DNA from: Stenotrophomonas sp. VV52
GTDB lineage: Bacteria > Pseudomonadota > Gammaproteobacteria > Xanthomonadales > Xanthomonadaceae
Length of the DNA: 64,000 nt
Assembly: GCF_002893095.1 (NCBI RefSeq)
Contig: NZ_PKQQ01000008.1
Location: 62,001 to 126,000, forward strand
Direction of reading: 5' to 3'
Shown: piece after piece, positions 50,056 through 61,228 of the stretch
Layout of the letters: every line of letters starts with the position of its first letter
How positions within the stretch are numbered: the first letter of the stretch is position 1
Notes under the pieces: generated by a model
The model's input: the letters and a program-made list of their open reading frames with translations, nothing else
Told to the model about the DNA's origin: nothing
Database searches by the model: none
Position numbers and translations under genes: made by a program

Positions 50056-50613
50056 ATGACCATCGTCCTTACCGAGTTCGCCCGTCCCCGCCTGTTCCCG
50101 CGCGTGCCGCGTGGCAATACCATCCAGGACTGCACCGCCGAGCAGTTCCAGGCGCACCTCAACGCGCACGCGCCGTTCAAGGTGCTCGATGGCTACGCGC
50201 CGTTCTGCAAGCTGCATGTGTACGAAAACTGGACCAGCACCCGCTGCCTGACCGTCCCGGTCACCGACGCCAACCGCCACCAGCTGCGCAGCGGCTACGA
50301 GGCGCGCAACCGTGATGAGCTGCCGGTACTGGTGCGCTGGTTCGAGGGCGTGGAATCGCCGCGCGCGAACTACCTGGTGGTGATCCTGTACAGCGCCGGG
50401 CAGCTGGCGAAGGAAGGCTCGCCGATCGACGCCGACTGGGGCATCGTCGGCTGCATCTATACCGCCGAACCGGAAGAAGTGCCGATGGCGCCGATCACCA
50501 TGATGCGCAATGCGCTGGGCGTGGAGGAGGGCGGATCCGGCGTGCCGCTGGACCGCGAGGCGTACCAGCGCGCGGTGGCGTTCTGGGAGAACAACGCGAA
50601 TTGGCGGCCCTGA
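50056..50613 (+). CDS. DUF3228 family protein
   Basis: A 185-residue cytoplasmic protein starting at ATG 50056 (MTIVLTEFARPRLFPRVPRG). The sequence is compact and well structured, with GYAPFCKLHVYENWTSTRC, YLVVILYSAGQLAKEG, DWGIVGCIYTAEPEEVPM and TMMRNALGVEEGGSG; these match what I recall of the DUF3228 family. The function is unknown. No signal or membrane segment is present. It converges on the ybaK-type gene across an inverted pair of SMAG elements. Confidence 0.75.
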   Translation: MTIVLTEFARPRLFPRVPRGNTIQDCTAEQFQAHLNAHAPFKVLDGYAPFCKLHVYENWTSTRCLTVPVTDANRHQLRSGYEARNRDELPVLVRWFEGVESPRANYLVVILYSAGQLAKEGSPIDADWGIVGCIYTAEPEEVPMAPITMMRNALGVEEGGSGVPLDREAYQRAVAFWENNANWRP

Positions 50614-50626
50614 CGTTCACACCGCG

Positions 50627-50651
50627 GTAGAGCCACGCCCTGCGTGGCTGC
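50627..50651 (+). repeat. SMAG element, left member of an inverted pair
   Basis: GTAG followed by AGCCACGCCCTGCGTGGCT. It is perfectly complementary over 27 bases to the element at 50678-50702, so the pair can form one long stem around a 26-base loop. Confidence 0.9.
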
Positions 50652-50677
50652 AATGTCGAACGAAGACACGTTACCGC

Positions 50678-50702
50678 GCAGCCACGCAGGGCGTGGCTCT
50701 AC
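50678..50702 (-). repeat. SMAG element, right member; supplies the ybaK-type stop codon
   Basis: The inverted copy of 50627-50651. On the minus strand its GTAG head provides the TAG stop (50699-50701) of the deacylase gene. Confidence 0.9.
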
Positions 50703-51166
50703 CGGCCAATGCTGACAACCTGCCCTGCCGTCAACGCAATCAAATCCCCCGGCGCCAGCGCCACCTCCAGGCCGCGCCTCCCAGCACTGACATGCATCGT
50801 CTCCAGCGCCTGCGCGCTGGCGTCGATGAACGTCCGGTGCTTTTTCTTCTGGCCCAGCGGACTGATCCCTCCGACCAGGTAGCCGGTCGCGCGCTGCGCA
50901 CCCGCCACATCGGCCATCTCGCACTTCCGGCAGCCCGCGGCATCAGCCAGCGCCTTCAGGTCCAGGCTGCCGCTGACAGGGACGATCGCCACCAGCAGCT
51001 CATGCTTTTCCGTGCTGGCCAGCAGGGTCTTGAACACCTGCGCAGGGTCCAGACCGAGTTGCTGCGCGGCCTCGCCGCCGTAAGAAGCGGCGTTGGCATC
51101 ATGCTGATAGGACAGCACGCGGTGCGCGATGCCGTGCTTGCTGAGCAGGTTGATGGCCGGGGTCAT
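50699..51166 (-). CDS. ybaK: Cys-tRNA(Pro)/Cys-tRNA(Cys) deacylase of YbaK/EbsC type
   Basis: A 155-residue trans-editing protein that hydrolyses mischarged tRNA. The start is ATG 51166 (MTPAINLLSKHGIAHRVLSY); ATG 51178 is four codons earlier. Family segments are YGGEAAQQLGLDPAQVFKTL, the LLVAIVPVSGSLDLKALA region with the catalytic-lysine neighbourhood, GYLVGGISPLGQKKK and TFIDASAQALETMHVSAGRRG. The length matches E. coli YbaK (159). The stop codon is the TAG of a SMAG element. It stands alone. Confidence 0.93.
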   Translation of the reverse strand: MTPAINLLSKHGIAHRVLSYQHDANAASYGGEAAQQLGLDPAQVFKTLLASTEKHELLVAIVPVSGSLDLKALADAAGCRKCEMADVAGAQRATGYLVGGISPLGQKKKHRTFIDASAQALETMHVSAGRRGLEVALAPGDLIALTAGQVVSIGR

Positions 51167-51253
51167 GGCAGGTCGCATTGCCGGGAAAAGCACATCGTAA
51201 CGAGGTGGCGCCGGCCTGGCTTGACCCAGGCTACCGCTGGAGTGGCCGCACGG

Positions 51254-51281
51254 AAAAAGCGGGCGCCAGTGACGCCCGCTT
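51254..51281 (-). terminator. Terminator of the two-repeat secreted protein gene
   Basis: AAGCGGGCG-N7-CGCCCGCTT followed by TTT on the minus strand (five T in all), 20 bases beyond the stop. Confidence 0.85.
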
Positions 51282-51300
51282 CGAGTACTTCGTTCGAGTC

Positions 51301-51855
51301 TCAGTACGAGTCGAACGCGGCAAGCCTCGTTTCGCACTGCGCACTGTCCGCACCGGCATGTTGCTTCCTTGCCGCAGCTACGGCCAGGTCCTCGGCAGCA
51401 CTGGAGTTGGCGGCGGTGATCCTGTAGGTGCCCGAGTCGGCCGAGGACGCCTCCAGCCGTGCGCCGTCGGCATCCCATACGGCGCAGTAGTACGACGTTC
51501 CGGAACCTGCAGCCGGCGACGTGGTCGCTGCCGGTGCTGGCGCAGGTGCCGTCGTTGTCGACGTTGGTTCCGAAGCTGCGGTGCTTGATGTCCCGGTCAC
51601 CGGATCGCATTGGGCTTTGGTCAGAGTGACCTTCCCCTTCTTGTAGCGCGTGGCGGCAGCCAGTGCGCCCGCCTCCGCTGCCTTCAGGTCGGCAGCTTTG
51701 ATGAGGTATTTCCCATCTTCATTGCTGCTTCCTTCCACCTTCGAGCCATCGGCGCCGGAAAACACCATGCACCGATATTCAGCAGCGTGGACGGGGGACA
51801 TGTAGACGGCACCGCACAGTGCCAGCAGTGCGGGAAGTACGAACTTGATATTCAT
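51301..51855 (-). CDS. Secreted protein with two internal repeats, function unknown
   Basis: A 184-residue exported protein. The signal peptide (FVLPALLALCGAVYMSPVHA) ends near residue 24. Two homologous modules of about 55 residues follow: YRCMVFSGADGSKVEGSS ... GKYLIKAAD ... TKAQC and YYCAVWDADGARLEASS ... GTYRITAAN ... DSAQC, each with a Cys at both ends. A Thr/Pro/Ala-rich linker (about residues 92-122) joins them. Each module probably closes a disulfide in the periplasm. I recognise no family. GGAG precedes the start, and a strong terminator follows, so it is a single-gene unit. Confidence 0.72.
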   Translation of the reverse strand: MNIKFVLPALLALCGAVYMSPVHAAEYRCMVFSGADGSKVEGSSNEDGKYLIKAADLKAAEAGALAAATRYKKGKVTLTKAQCDPVTGTSSTAASEPTSTTTAPAPAPAATTSPAAGSGTSYYCAVWDADGARLEASSADSGTYRITAANSSAAEDLAVAAARKQHAGADSAQCETRLAAFDSY

Positions 51856-51950
51856 GGAAATCTCCGGAAAGCATCCAGATATTCCCCCGCGCGCCGATCA
51901 TCCCGGGCCCGATGTGAGGGTTGGGTGCAATCGGGATGAAAGCCGCTTAA

Positions 51951-51979
51951 CGAAAACGGGCGCCCGAAGGCGCCCGTTT
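51951..51979 (-). terminator. Terminator of ahcY
   Basis: AAACGGGCGCC-N4-GGCGCCCGTTT, then TCGTTAA on the minus strand. It lies 71 bases past the ahcY stop, after a SMAG element. Confidence 0.85.
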
Positions 51980-52020
51980 GAATCCCGGATGCCGCCGACC
52001 ACCGGTCGGCAACCCATCCG

Positions 52021-52045
52021 GTAGCGCCGGGCGCTGCCCGGCACC
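52021..52045 (+). repeat. SMAG element downstream of ahcY
   Basis: GTAG followed by CGCCGGGCGCTGCCCGGCA. It lies between the ahcY stop and its terminator. Confidence 0.82.
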
Positions 52046-52049
52046 CCCA

Positions 52050-53495
<1,446 letters not shown>

Positions 53496-53527
53496 GGAAG
53501 CTCCGGTATGTGACGATGAATCGTCTT

Positions 53528-53612
53528 CGCCGGGCGCCGTTGGAACCAGCCCTGCCACCGAGCCTGGCCGTGCGGATCGGGTCCGGCAGCGGTCGCAGCG
53601 CCCCTCGGTGGA
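53528..53612 (-). promoter_or_regulatory. SAH riboswitch
   Basis: On the minus strand, 33 bases before the ahcY ATG, the consensus blocks appear in order: CCGAGGGGCGCTGCGACCG, CCAGGCTCGG (pairs with the first block) and AACGGCGCCC (pairs with GGGCGC). This class binds S-adenosylhomocysteine and turns on ahcY when it accumulates. Confidence 0.95.
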
Positions 53613-53623
53613 GGGGAATGCCC

Positions 53624-53629
53624 AGTATA
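53624..53629 (-). promoter_or_regulatory. Likely -10 box of the ahcY promoter
   Basis: TATACT on the minus strand, 11 bases upstream of the riboswitch. That places the transcription start at about the first riboswitch base. The -35 is weak. Confidence 0.5.
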
Positions 53630-53739
53630 TCGCGGCGCACCGCCCGGGCATGAATCGGCGCCCCGACCCAACCATCGGCAGGGGGGTAAACCGCGCCCCG
53701 CTGTTAAGGTCCAAGGTTTGCACAGGATGGGGCTCGAAC

Positions 53740-56241
53740 ATGACACGCACACACCGCAGCGCACGACTCATCGTGGGCATGGCCCTGCTGGCGGTCGCAC
53801 CGCTGGCGCTGGCCGCGCCGGCGACCAGGGCAACCGCGCCGCAGGCGGCGGTCGCCGCCAAGGTCGGGCAGGGCTACCAGCTGCCCTCGGCGGCGCTGCA
53901 GGCGGTGGTCGATGCGCCGCGCGCGCCGAGCCTGAGCCTGTCGCCGCGCCGCGACCTTGCCGCGATGCTGCAGAGTCCGCCGCTGCCGTCGATCGAAACC
54001 GTCGCCCAGCCGGAACTGAAACTGGCCGGCGTGCGCATCAATCCGGCCACCCATTCGGCCAGCCGTTTCAGCTTCGTCGACAAGCTGTGGTTGATGACGA
54101 TCGCCGATGGCAAGGAACGCCAGATCACCGGGCTGCCGCAGCCGTTGTCGATCGCTTCGCTGGCCTGGTCGCCGGACCAGCAGTACCTGGCGTTCAACCA
54201 GGTGCATGCCGCCAGCGGTACCAATGAGCTGTGGATCGTCGACGTGGCCAGTGGCAGCGCGCGGCGCCTGCTCGGCGACCTCAACACCGTATTCGGCGAC
54301 GGCTACGCCTGGCTGCCGGACAGCCGCGGCCTACTGGCCACCCTGCAGCCCAAGGGCCAGGGCCCGGCACCGGTGGCCGGTGGCATTCCGACCGGCCCGG
54401 CGATCCAGCAGACCCAGGCCGACGCCGGCGTACGCGCGATCCGCACCTACCAGGATCTGTTGAGCAACGAAGCCGACGCGCGCCTGTTCGACCATTACGC
54501 CACCTCGCAGCCGGTGCGCGTCGCGCTCAACGGAACGACCACGCCGTTGTCCAGCGCCGGCGTCTACCTCGACCTGGATGTGTCGCCGGACGGTCGCCAC
54601 GTGCTGGCCGAACGCGTGCAGCGTCCTTACTCCTACCTGGTGCCGGCCGATGATTTCGCGCGCCGCATCGAAGTGTGGAACGCGGCTGACGGCAAGCTCG
54701 AACACACCGTGGCCAACCTGCCGCTGGTGGAAGGCCTGCCGACCGGCAATGACGCGGTGCCGACCGGCGTGCGCAACGTGAGCTGGCGCGCGGATGCCGA
54801 GGCCACCCTGGTCTGGGCCGAGGCCCAGGACGGCGGCGACCCCAACCGCGAGGCCAAGGTACGCGACGCAGTGCTGATGCAGGCGGCGCCGTTCGAGGCA
54901 CCGCCGGTGACCCTGGCCCAGCTTGGCAGCCGCTATGCCGGCATCCAGTGGGGCCGTGGCGACCTCGCCCTGCTCAACGAGTCGTGGTGGAAGTCGCGCG
55001 TGGTCAAGCAGTGGCGGATCGCGCCGGACCAGCTCGACCAGGCGCCGCAGCTGCTGTCCGAGCGCTCCTCGCAGGACCGCTACAACGACCCGGGGCGCCC
55101 GGCGCTGGTGCGCGACGTGAACGGTCGTGCGCGGCTGCAGACCAGCAGCGATGGGCGCAGCATCTTCCTGCTGGGCCTGGGCGCTTCGCCGGAGGGCGAC
55201 CGCCCGTTCGTCGACCGCTTCGACCTGGAAAGCCGCCAGGCCACCCGCCTGTTCCATTCACAGGCGCCGGACTACGCGCTGCCGCAGGCGCTGCTCGACC
55301 AGGAAGGCACCTCGCTGTTGCTGACCCGTGAGTCGCCGGACGTGCCGCCGAATTACTTCGTACAGTCGCTGGCCGATACCGGCGCGGCGCCGCGCGCGCT
55401 GACCCGTTTTGAGCACCCGCTGCCGCAGCTGCGCGGGGTGAGCAAGGAGCAGATCCGCTACAAGCGCAACGACGGGGTCGACCTGACCGCTACGCTGATG
55501 CTGCCGCCGGGCTACACCGCGAAGAAGGACGGCCCGTTGCCGATGCTGATGTGGGCCTACCCGGGCGAGTTCAAGACCGCTGCGGCGGCCAGCCAGGTGA
55601 CCGATTCGCCGTACCGCTTCAACGCGATCAGCTACTGGGGTCCGCAGGCATTCCTGGCCAAGGGCTACGCGGTGCTGGTCAGCCCCTCGATGCCGATCAT
55701 CGGCGAAGGCGACAAGGAACCCAACGACACCTACCTGCCGCAGCTGGTCGCCAACGCCGAAGCGGCGGTGGACGAGGTGGTGCGGCGTGGCGTGACCGAC
55801 CGCGACCACATCGCGATCGGCGGACATTCCTACGGCGCGTTCATGACCGCCAACCTGCTCGCGCACACCCGCCTGTTCAAGGCCGGCATCGCGCGCAGCG
55901 GCGCCTACAACCGCACGCTCACCCCGTTCGGCTTCCAGGCCGAGGAGCGCAACTTCTGGCAGGCCCAGGACGTGTACCTGAAGATGTCGCCGTTCAATTT
56001 CGCCGACAGGATCAAGGACCCGATCCTCTTCATCCACGGCGAGGACGACAACAACTCCGGCACCTTCCCGATGCAGAGCGAGCGCATGTTCGCGGCAGTG
56101 AAGGGACTGGGCGGCACTTCGCGGCTGGTGATGCTGCCGAACGAGTCGCACCACTACCGCGCGCGCGAGTCGTTGATGACGATGCTGGCCGAGAGCGAGC
56201 GCTGGCTGGAGCAGACGATTGGAAAGCCAACACCCCGGTAG
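53740..56241 (+). CDS. Exported prolyl oligopeptidase family (S9) serine peptidase
   Basis: An 833-residue periplasmic or secreted peptidase. The start at 53740 is followed by a signal peptide ([16 protein letters not shown]) ending near residue 28. The middle is a seven-bladed beta-propeller ([48 protein letters not shown]). The C-terminal alpha/beta hydrolase domain holds the nucleophile in GGHSYGAFM (Ser about 697), the acid in HGEDDNNSG (about 769-770) and the base in NESHHYR (His about 804-805). It resembles the S9D glutamyl-endopeptidase-like group. The stop is the TAG of a SMAG element. Confidence 0.93.
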   Translation: MTRTHRSARLIVGMALLAVAPLALAAPATRATAPQAAVAAKVGQGYQLPSAALQAVVDAPRAPSLSLSPRRDLAAMLQSPPLPSIETVAQPELKLAGVRINPATHSASRFSFVDKLWLMTIADGKERQITGLPQPLSIASLAWSPDQQYLAFNQVHAASGTNELWIVDVASGSARRLLGDLNTVFGDGYAWLPDSRGLLATLQPKGQGPAPVAGGIPTGPAIQQTQADAGVRAIRTYQDLLSNEADARLFDHYATSQPVRVALNGTTTPLSSAGVYLDLDVSPDGRHVLAERVQRPYSYLVPADDFARRIEVWNAADGKLEHTVANLPLVEGLPTGNDAVPTGVRNVSWRADAEATLVWAEAQDGGDPNREAKVRDAVLMQAAPFEAPPVTLAQLGSRYAGIQWGRGDLALLNESWWKSRVVKQWRIAPDQLDQAPQLLSERSSQDRYNDPGRPALVRDVNGRARLQTSSDGRSIFLLGLGASPEGDRPFVDRFDLESRQATRLFHSQAPDYALPQALLDQEGTSLLLTRESPDVPPNYFVQSLADTGAAPRALTRFEHPLPQLRGVSKEQIRYKRNDGVDLTATLMLPPGYTAKKDGPLPMLMWAYPGEFKTAAAASQVTDSPYRFNAISYWGPQAFLAKGYAVLVSPSMPIIGEGDKEPNDTYLPQLVANAEAAVDEVVRRGVTDRDHIAIGGHSYGAFMTANLLAHTRLFKAGIARSGAYNRTLTPFGFQAEERNFWQAQDVYLKMSPFNFADRIKDPILFIHGEDDNNSGTFPMQSERMFAAVKGLGGTSRLVMLPNESHHYRARESLMTMLAESERWLEQTIGKPTPR

Positions 56242-56260
56242 TGCCACGCCCTGCGTGGCA
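56238..56260 (+). repeat. SMAG element supplying the S9 peptidase stop codon
   Basis: GTAG followed by TGCCACGCCCTGCGTGGCA. TAG at 56239-56241 is the in-frame stop of the peptidase. Confidence 0.87.
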
Positions 56261-56365
56261 ATCCCCCACCAACACATGCAATTGAAACCATTTGCGCGGC
56301 ACGGATCGCCGCGCAATCTGGGTTACGCTTGATGCGATTCCGTTCCCGAGGCCAGTGCGTCGCAG

Positions 56366-59077
56366 ATGAACGAGTACCGCAGCAGCATCGTCTTTGCCAC
56401 CCCCGACATTCCCCTGCGTGACGATGTGCGCCGTCTAGGTGCTCTGGTCGGCGACCTGCTTGCCGAGCAGGTGTCCACGCAGTTCTTCGATGATGTGGAA
56501 CAGGTGCGCACCCGCGCGATCGCGCGCCGCGAAAGCGACGCGCCGCTCTCCGACCTCAACGAGGCATTGGCCGGGCTTTCGCCGGAACGCGCCGAATCGA
56601 TGGTGCGTGCGTTCAGTACCTACTTCCAGGTGGTCAACATCGCCGAGCGCGTGCATCGCATCCGCCGGCGTCGCGACTACCAGCGCGCCGGCACCGCTGC
56701 ACCGCAGCCGGATGGCCTGCAGGACGCGCTGCAGCAGCTCAAGGCGCAGGGCGTGAGCCTGGAGGAACTGGCGCAGTGGCTGCCGCGGATCGACATCGAA
56801 CCGGTATTCACCGCGCACCCGACCGAAGCGGTGCGCCGCGCGCTGCTGGAAAAAGAACAGCTGATGGTGGCCAGCCTGGTCGACAACCTCGACGGCCAGC
56901 GCACCCCCGGCGAAGCCGCCGCCGATGCGGCGCGCTTCCGCATGGCGCTCACCGCGTCATGGCAGACCACGGATTCCTCGCCGGTGCGGCCGACCGTCGA
57001 TGACGAACGCGAACACGTCGGCTTCTACCTGGTGCAGGTGCTGTACCGGGTGATCCCGGTGCTGTACGAATCGCTGCAGCAGGCGCTGCTCGATACCTAT
57101 GGCGAGAGCGTACCGCTGCCACGCCTGCTGCGATTCGGCACCTGGGTGGGCGGCGACATGGACGGCAACCCGAACGTGGACGCCGGCACCATCCGCAACA
57201 CGCTCGATGCGCAGCGCCAGGCCGTGCTCGGCCGGTACCAGAAGGACCTGCTGCAACTGGCCAGCCTGCTCAGCCAGTCCACCGAGCGGATCGCGGTCAG
57301 CGACGCGCTGCAGGCCAGGGTCGCGCACTACCAGCAGCTGCTGCCGAAGGTGGTGTCGCGCCCGCGCCACGCCGACATGCCGTACCGCCTGCTCAACGAC
57401 CGCATGCGTGCGCGCGTGCAGGCCACGCTGGACGATGCCGAAGGTGCCTATGCCTCGCCGCAGGAACTGGAAGACGACATCACCCTGATCCTCGACAGCC
57501 TGCACGCCAACAAGGGCGACCACGCCGGTGGCTTCGCTGTGCGCCGCCTGCTGTGGCGGGTGCGCACCTTCGGCTTCCACCTGGCGCGGCTGGATGTGCG
57601 CCAGGAGTCGAGCGTGCATGGCCGCGCGCTGGCCAGCGTGCTCGACGGACAGGACGCGTGGGACGCCGCCGATGCTGTGGCCCGTGCGCGACGTCTGGCG
57701 CCGTTCGCCAGTGGCGAGCAGGCGCTGCCGCCGAGCACGGAAGAGGGCGGCCAGCGGTTGGACGCGGTGTTCGCCGCACTGGCCGATGCGCGCCGACGCC
57801 ACGGTGCGGATGCACTGGGCAGTTACATCATCTCCATGGCGCACGACCGCAGCGACGTGCTGGCGGTGCTGGCGCTGGCGCGGCGCGGTGGACTGGTCGA
57901 CGACAGCGGCGCGGTGCCGCTGGACATCGCGCCGCTGTTCGAAACCGTGGACGACCTGCAGCGCGGCACCGACACCCTGCGCGACCTGCTGGCCGATCCG
58001 GTCTACCGCGCGCACCTCAGCGCGCGCGATGACGTGCAGATGGTGATGCTGGGGTACTCCGACAGCGGCAAGGACGGCGGCATCGCTGCGTCGCGCTGGG
58101 GCCTGCAGCGCGCGCAGGTGGAGCTGCTGGAGGTGGCCGCCGAGAGCGGCATCCGCCTGACCTTCTTCCATGGCCGGGGCGGCTCGATCAGCCGCGGCGG
58201 CGGCAAGACCACCGACGCGGTGGACGCCTCGCCGCGCGGCAGCATCGACGGCCGCCTGCGGGTCACCGAGCAGGGCGAGGTGATCCACCGCAAGTACGGC
58301 ATCCGCGCGCTGGCGTTGCGTTCGCTGGAGCAGTCCACCGGTGCGGTGCTGCGTTCCAGCCTGCGTCCGCGCGCGCCCGAGCCGCGCGAAGCGCAGTGGC
58401 GGCCGGTGATGGATCGGGTCGCGGAAAAGAGCGCCGAGGCCTATCGCGCATTCGTGGGCCAGCCGGACTTCATGCAGTACTTCCGCCGTGCCACGCCGAT
58501 CGACGTGATCGAGCGGATGACGCTGGGCTCGCGCCCGTCACGGCGGCTGGGCCAGGACGCGGCGCTGGGCAACCTGCGCGCGATTCCGTGGGTGTTCGCC
58601 TGGAGCCAGGCGCGCGCGGTGATTCCGGGCTGGTACGGGGTGGGCAGCGGGTTGCAGGCGGCGATCGATGCGGGCCACGAAGCGACCCTGCAGGAGATGG
58701 CGCGCGACTGGCCGTTCTTCAGCACCTTCCTGGACGACATCGCGATGGTGCTGTCCAAGGGCGACATCACCATTGCCGAGCAGTTCTCGCAGTTGGCGGG
58801 GCCGCTGCATGACACGTTCTTCCCGCAGATCCAGCGCGAGCTGGCGTTGACCGGCCGCCTGATCCTGGCCATCACCGGGCAGGACGCCCTGCTGCAGCAC
58901 GACCAGCGGCTGGCGTTGTCGATCCGCCTGCGCAATCCCTACATCGACCCGATCAGCGTGCTGCAGGTCGACCTGCTGCGCCGCTGGCGCGAGAGTGGCG
59001 GGGAAGACGACGAAGTGCTGCGCGCGCTGGTGGCCTGCGTCAACGGCGTCTCGCAGGGCGTACAGAACACAGGCTGA
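56366..59077 (+). CDS. ppc: Phosphoenolpyruvate carboxylase
   Basis: The 903-residue anaplerotic enzyme that makes oxaloacetate from PEP and bicarbonate. The catalytic histidine lies in [20 protein letters not shown] (about residue 152), the catalytic lysine loop is [13 protein letters not shown], then [16 protein letters not shown], and the universal C-terminus QNTG ends the protein. [13 protein letters not shown] and [13 protein letters not shown] are also conserved. The length is in the usual 880-930 range. A TTGCGCGGC/GCCGCGCAA hairpin at 56292-56316 lies in its leader and may be regulatory. Confidence 0.98.
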   Translation: MNEYRSSIVFATPDIPLRDDVRRLGALVGDLLAEQVSTQFFDDVEQVRTRAIARRESDAPLSDLNEALAGLSPERAESMVRAFSTYFQVVNIAERVHRIRRRRDYQRAGTAAPQPDGLQDALQQLKAQGVSLEELAQWLPRIDIEPVFTAHPTEAVRRALLEKEQLMVASLVDNLDGQRTPGEAAADAARFRMALTASWQTTDSSPVRPTVDDEREHVGFYLVQVLYRVIPVLYESLQQALLDTYGESVPLPRLLRFGTWVGGDMDGNPNVDAGTIRNTLDAQRQAVLGRYQKDLLQLASLLSQSTERIAVSDALQARVAHYQQLLPKVVSRPRHADMPYRLLNDRMRARVQATLDDAEGAYASPQELEDDITLILDSLHANKGDHAGGFAVRRLLWRVRTFGFHLARLDVRQESSVHGRALASVLDGQDAWDAADAVARARRLAPFASGEQALPPSTEEGGQRLDAVFAALADARRRHGADALGSYIISMAHDRSDVLAVLALARRGGLVDDSGAVPLDIAPLFETVDDLQRGTDTLRDLLADPVYRAHLSARDDVQMVMLGYSDSGKDGGIAASRWGLQRAQVELLEVAAESGIRLTFFHGRGGSISRGGGKTTDAVDASPRGSIDGRLRVTEQGEVIHRKYGIRALALRSLEQSTGAVLRSSLRPRAPEPREAQWRPVMDRVAEKSAEAYRAFVGQPDFMQYFRRATPIDVIERMTLGSRPSRRLGQDAALGNLRAIPWVFAWSQARAVIPGWYGVGSGLQAAIDAGHEATLQEMARDWPFFSTFLDDIAMVLSKGDITIAEQFSQLAGPLHDTFFPQIQRELALTGRLILAITGQDALLQHDQRLALSIRLRNPYIDPISVLQVDLLRRWRESGGEDDEVLRALVACVNGVSQGVQNTG

Positions 59078-59099
59078 TCCTGGCCGTGGGCAACACCCG

Positions 59100-59124
59100 G
59101 TAGTGCCGGCCGCTGGCCGGCTCC
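59100..59124 (+). repeat. SMAG element downstream of ppc, left member of an inverted pair
   Basis: GTAG followed by TGCCGGCCGCTGGCCGGCT. The inverted partner is at 59150-59173. Confidence 0.88.
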
Positions 59125-59149
59125 ACGCACCTGCCGGCAGCATCCGGAA

Positions 59150-59173
59150 GAGTCGGCCAGCGGCCGGCACTAC
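59150..59173 (-). repeat. SMAG element supplying the thioesterase stop codon
   Basis: The minus-strand GTAG followed by TGCCGGCCGCTGGCCGACT. TAG at 59170-59172 ends the thioesterase gene. Confidence 0.88.
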
Positions 59174-59673
59174 TCGGCTGTCGGCGGGTTTGATGCCAGC
59201 AGCTCCCGCTGGCGCTGCTCCATCTCCGCGCGCAGCTGCCGGCGCAGCAATGCCGCCGCATGACGCCTGCGCTGGTTGCTGCTCTCCAGCTCCAGCGGCG
59301 GTACCGGGGTCGGCCGGCCGTCGTCGTCGACCGCGACCATGGTGAAGAAGCAGCTGTTGGCGTGGCGCACGCTGCCCTTGAGGATGTCCTCGGCCACCAC
59401 CTTGACCCCTACTTCCATGGACGAGGTGCCTGTGTATTTCACGGAGGCCAGGAAGGTGACCAGCTCACCCACCGCGATCGGTTCGCGGAAGGTCACCTGG
59501 TCCACCGAGAGGGTGACCACGTAGCGGCCGGCATAGCGGCTGGCGCAGGCGTAGGCGACCTGGTCGAGCAGGCGCAGGATCGCGCCGCCATGGACCTTGC
59601 CGGAGAAGTTGGCCATTTCCGGTGCCATCAGCACGGTCATGGTGAGCTGGTGGGATTTGATTTCGTCAGCCAT
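59170..59673 (-). CDS. Acyl-CoA thioesterase (hotdog fold, YciA/BFIT-like)
   Basis: A 167-residue hotdog-fold enzyme that releases free acids from acyl-CoA. Family segments are MAPEMANFSGKVHGGAILRLLDQVA split around the catalytic-site Asn and His/Asp region, VTLSVDQVTFREPIAVGELV and VVAEDILKGSVRHANSCFFTMVAVDDDG. After residue about 130 a charged helical tail (RRRHAAALLRRQLRAEMEQR) may assist oligomerisation. Its stop TAG belongs to a SMAG element. The metK terminator hairpin ends only 13 bases upstream of its start, so read-through from metK would be limited. Confidence 0.92.
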   Translation of the reverse strand: MADEIKSHQLTMTVLMAPEMANFSGKVHGGAILRLLDQVAYACASRYAGRYVVTLSVDQVTFREPIAVGELVTFLASVKYTGTSSMEVGVKVVAEDILKGSVRHANSCFFTMVAVDDDGRPTPVPPLELESSNQRRRHAAALLRRQLRAEMEQRQRELLASNPPTAE

Positions 59674-59686
59674 GGGTTCTAAAGAG

Positions 59687-59708
59687 AAGGGCCGCTTTCG
59701 CGGCCCTT
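59687..59708 (-). terminator. Terminator of metK
   Basis: AAGGGCCGC-GAAA-GCGGCCCTT followed by CTCTTT on the minus strand. It lies five bases after the metK stop and 13 bases before the thioesterase ATG. Confidence 0.75.
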
Positions 59709-59712
59709 CGTC

Positions 59713-60924
59713 TTATTTCAGCTTCGCATCCGTACGCAGGGCGGCGGCGCGGTCGGTCTTCTCCCAGGAGAAGGCCGTGGCGTTGACCGTGTCACCGGCA
59801 GCGTTGAGGTAGCTGAAGTCCTTCGGCTTGCGGCCGAAGTGACCGTAGGCTGCGGTCTGCTGGTACATCGGGTGGATCAGGTCCAGCATCTTGATGATGC
59901 CGTACGGGCGCAGGTCGAAGTGCTTGCGGATCAGCTTCTCGATCTTGTCATCGCTGATCTTGCCGGTGCCGAAGGTGGTGACCGAAATCGAGGTCGGCTC
60001 GGCCACGCCGATGGCGTAGGAAACCTGCACTTCGCAACGGTCGGCCAGGCCGGCGGCCACGACGTTCTTGGCCACGTAACGCGCCGCGTAGGCAGCCGAA
60101 CGGTCGACCTTGGACGGATCCTTGCCCGAGAACGCGCCACCACCGTGACGGGCCCAGCCGCCGTAGGTGTCGACGATGATCTTGCGGCCGGTCAGGCCGC
60201 AGTCGCCCACCGGGCCGCCGATCTCGAACTTGCCGGTCGGGTTGATGTGGAACTTGGTGCCCTTGTGCAGCCACTTGGCCGGCAGCACCGGCTTGATGAT
60301 CTCTTCGCGGACGGCCTCGATCAGGTCCTTCTGCTTGATCCCCGGGGCGTGCTGGGTCGACAGCACCACCGCGTCGATGGCGGCCACTTCGCCGTTTTCA
60401 TAGCGCAGGGTGACCTGGCTCTTGGCGTCCGGGCGCAGCCACGACAGCGCCGAGTTGCGCTTCTTGCGGATCTTGGCCTGCTGCTCGACCAGGCGGTGCG
60501 ACAGGTGGATCGCGGCCGGCATGTAGCTGTCGGTCTCGTTGGTGGCGTAGCCGAACATCAGGCCCTGGTCGCCAGCGCCCATTTCTTCGGGCTTCTTGCG
60601 GTCCACGCCCTGGGCGATGTGCGGCGACTGCTTGCCGATCAGGTTCAGCACGCCGCAGGTGGCGCCGTCGAAGCCGACGTCGGAGCTGTCATAGCCGATG
60701 TCCAGGATCACCTTGCGGGTGACCGCTTCCAGGTCGATCCAGGCGGAGGTGGTGATTTCACCGGCCACGATCGCCACGCCGGTCTTGACCATGGTTTCGC
60801 AGGCCACGCGGGCGCGCTGGTCCTGGGCAAGGATCGCGTCCAGCACCGCATCGGAAATCTGGTCGGCAATCTTGTCCGGATGGCCTTCGGAGACCGATTC
60901 GGAGGTGAACAGGTAGCTGGACAT
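59713..60924 (-). CDS. metK: S-adenosylmethionine synthetase
   Basis: The 403-residue enzyme that forms SAM from methionine and ATP. It starts at 60924 with [22 protein letters not shown] read in two parts; the His in the EGHPDK loop binds ATP. The signature hexapeptide GAGDQG (about residues 120-125) and the P-loop-like GGGAFSGKD are present. [15 protein letters not shown] and [20 protein letters not shown] are conserved. It completes the methyl cycle with ahcY and metF nearby. TATCAT on the minus strand at 60967-60972 may be its -10 box. I found no SAM riboswitch. Confidence 0.98.
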   Translation of the reverse strand: MSSYLFTSESVSEGHPDKIADQISDAVLDAILAQDQRARVACETMVKTGVAIVAGEITTSAWIDLEAVTRKVILDIGYDSSDVGFDGATCGVLNLIGKQSPHIAQGVDRKKPEEMGAGDQGLMFGYATNETDSYMPAAIHLSHRLVEQQAKIRKKRNSALSWLRPDAKSQVTLRYENGEVAAIDAVVLSTQHAPGIKQKDLIEAVREEIIKPVLPAKWLHKGTKFHINPTGKFEIGGPVGDCGLTGRKIIVDTYGGWARHGGGAFSGKDPSKVDRSAAYAARYVAKNVVAAGLADRCEVQVSYAIGVAEPTSISVTTFGTGKISDDKIEKLIRKHFDLRPYGIIKMLDLIHPMYQQTAAYGHFGRKPKDFSYLNAAGDTVNATAFSWEKTDRAAALRTDAKLK

Positions 60925-61228
60925 CAGGCGTAATATCCTTTGATTCGGATGGAAAGATGGGCGCGAATGATACACGGCAAGTCGCGCCATTGCATTGTGG
61001 CCCAGCGGGGGTTGCCCGTGGTTAAGCCGGCGTGCCCACCGGCAGGGGCCGGTGCAGCGCGATTGGCCCCCAGCGTCGGGGCCCAGTGTTCCACCAGCGT
61101 GACAGCCAGGCGGCCCGTCGGGCCGGCTTCTGGCGGGGCGCCGTCATCCGCCTGCCGCCGGACGGTCACGAGGTTGCCGCATGCCGGGCGCAGGCTGCGG
61201 GCCATTCAGCCGCCCCGGAGCAAGTGCC
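60925..61228. other. Gene-free stretch between metK and the LpxH-like gene
   Basis: About 300 bases, divergent promoter region. It holds the possible metK -10 box (60967-60972) and several GC-rich short stems (for example around 61030-61060, CACCGGCAGGGGCCGGTG), but no open frame or known RNA motif that I can support. Confidence 0.5.

Noticed and set aside
60925..61228. A SAM riboswitch upstream of metK
   Set aside because: I looked for the conserved blocks of the SAM-I, SAM-II and related classes on the minus strand and did not find them.
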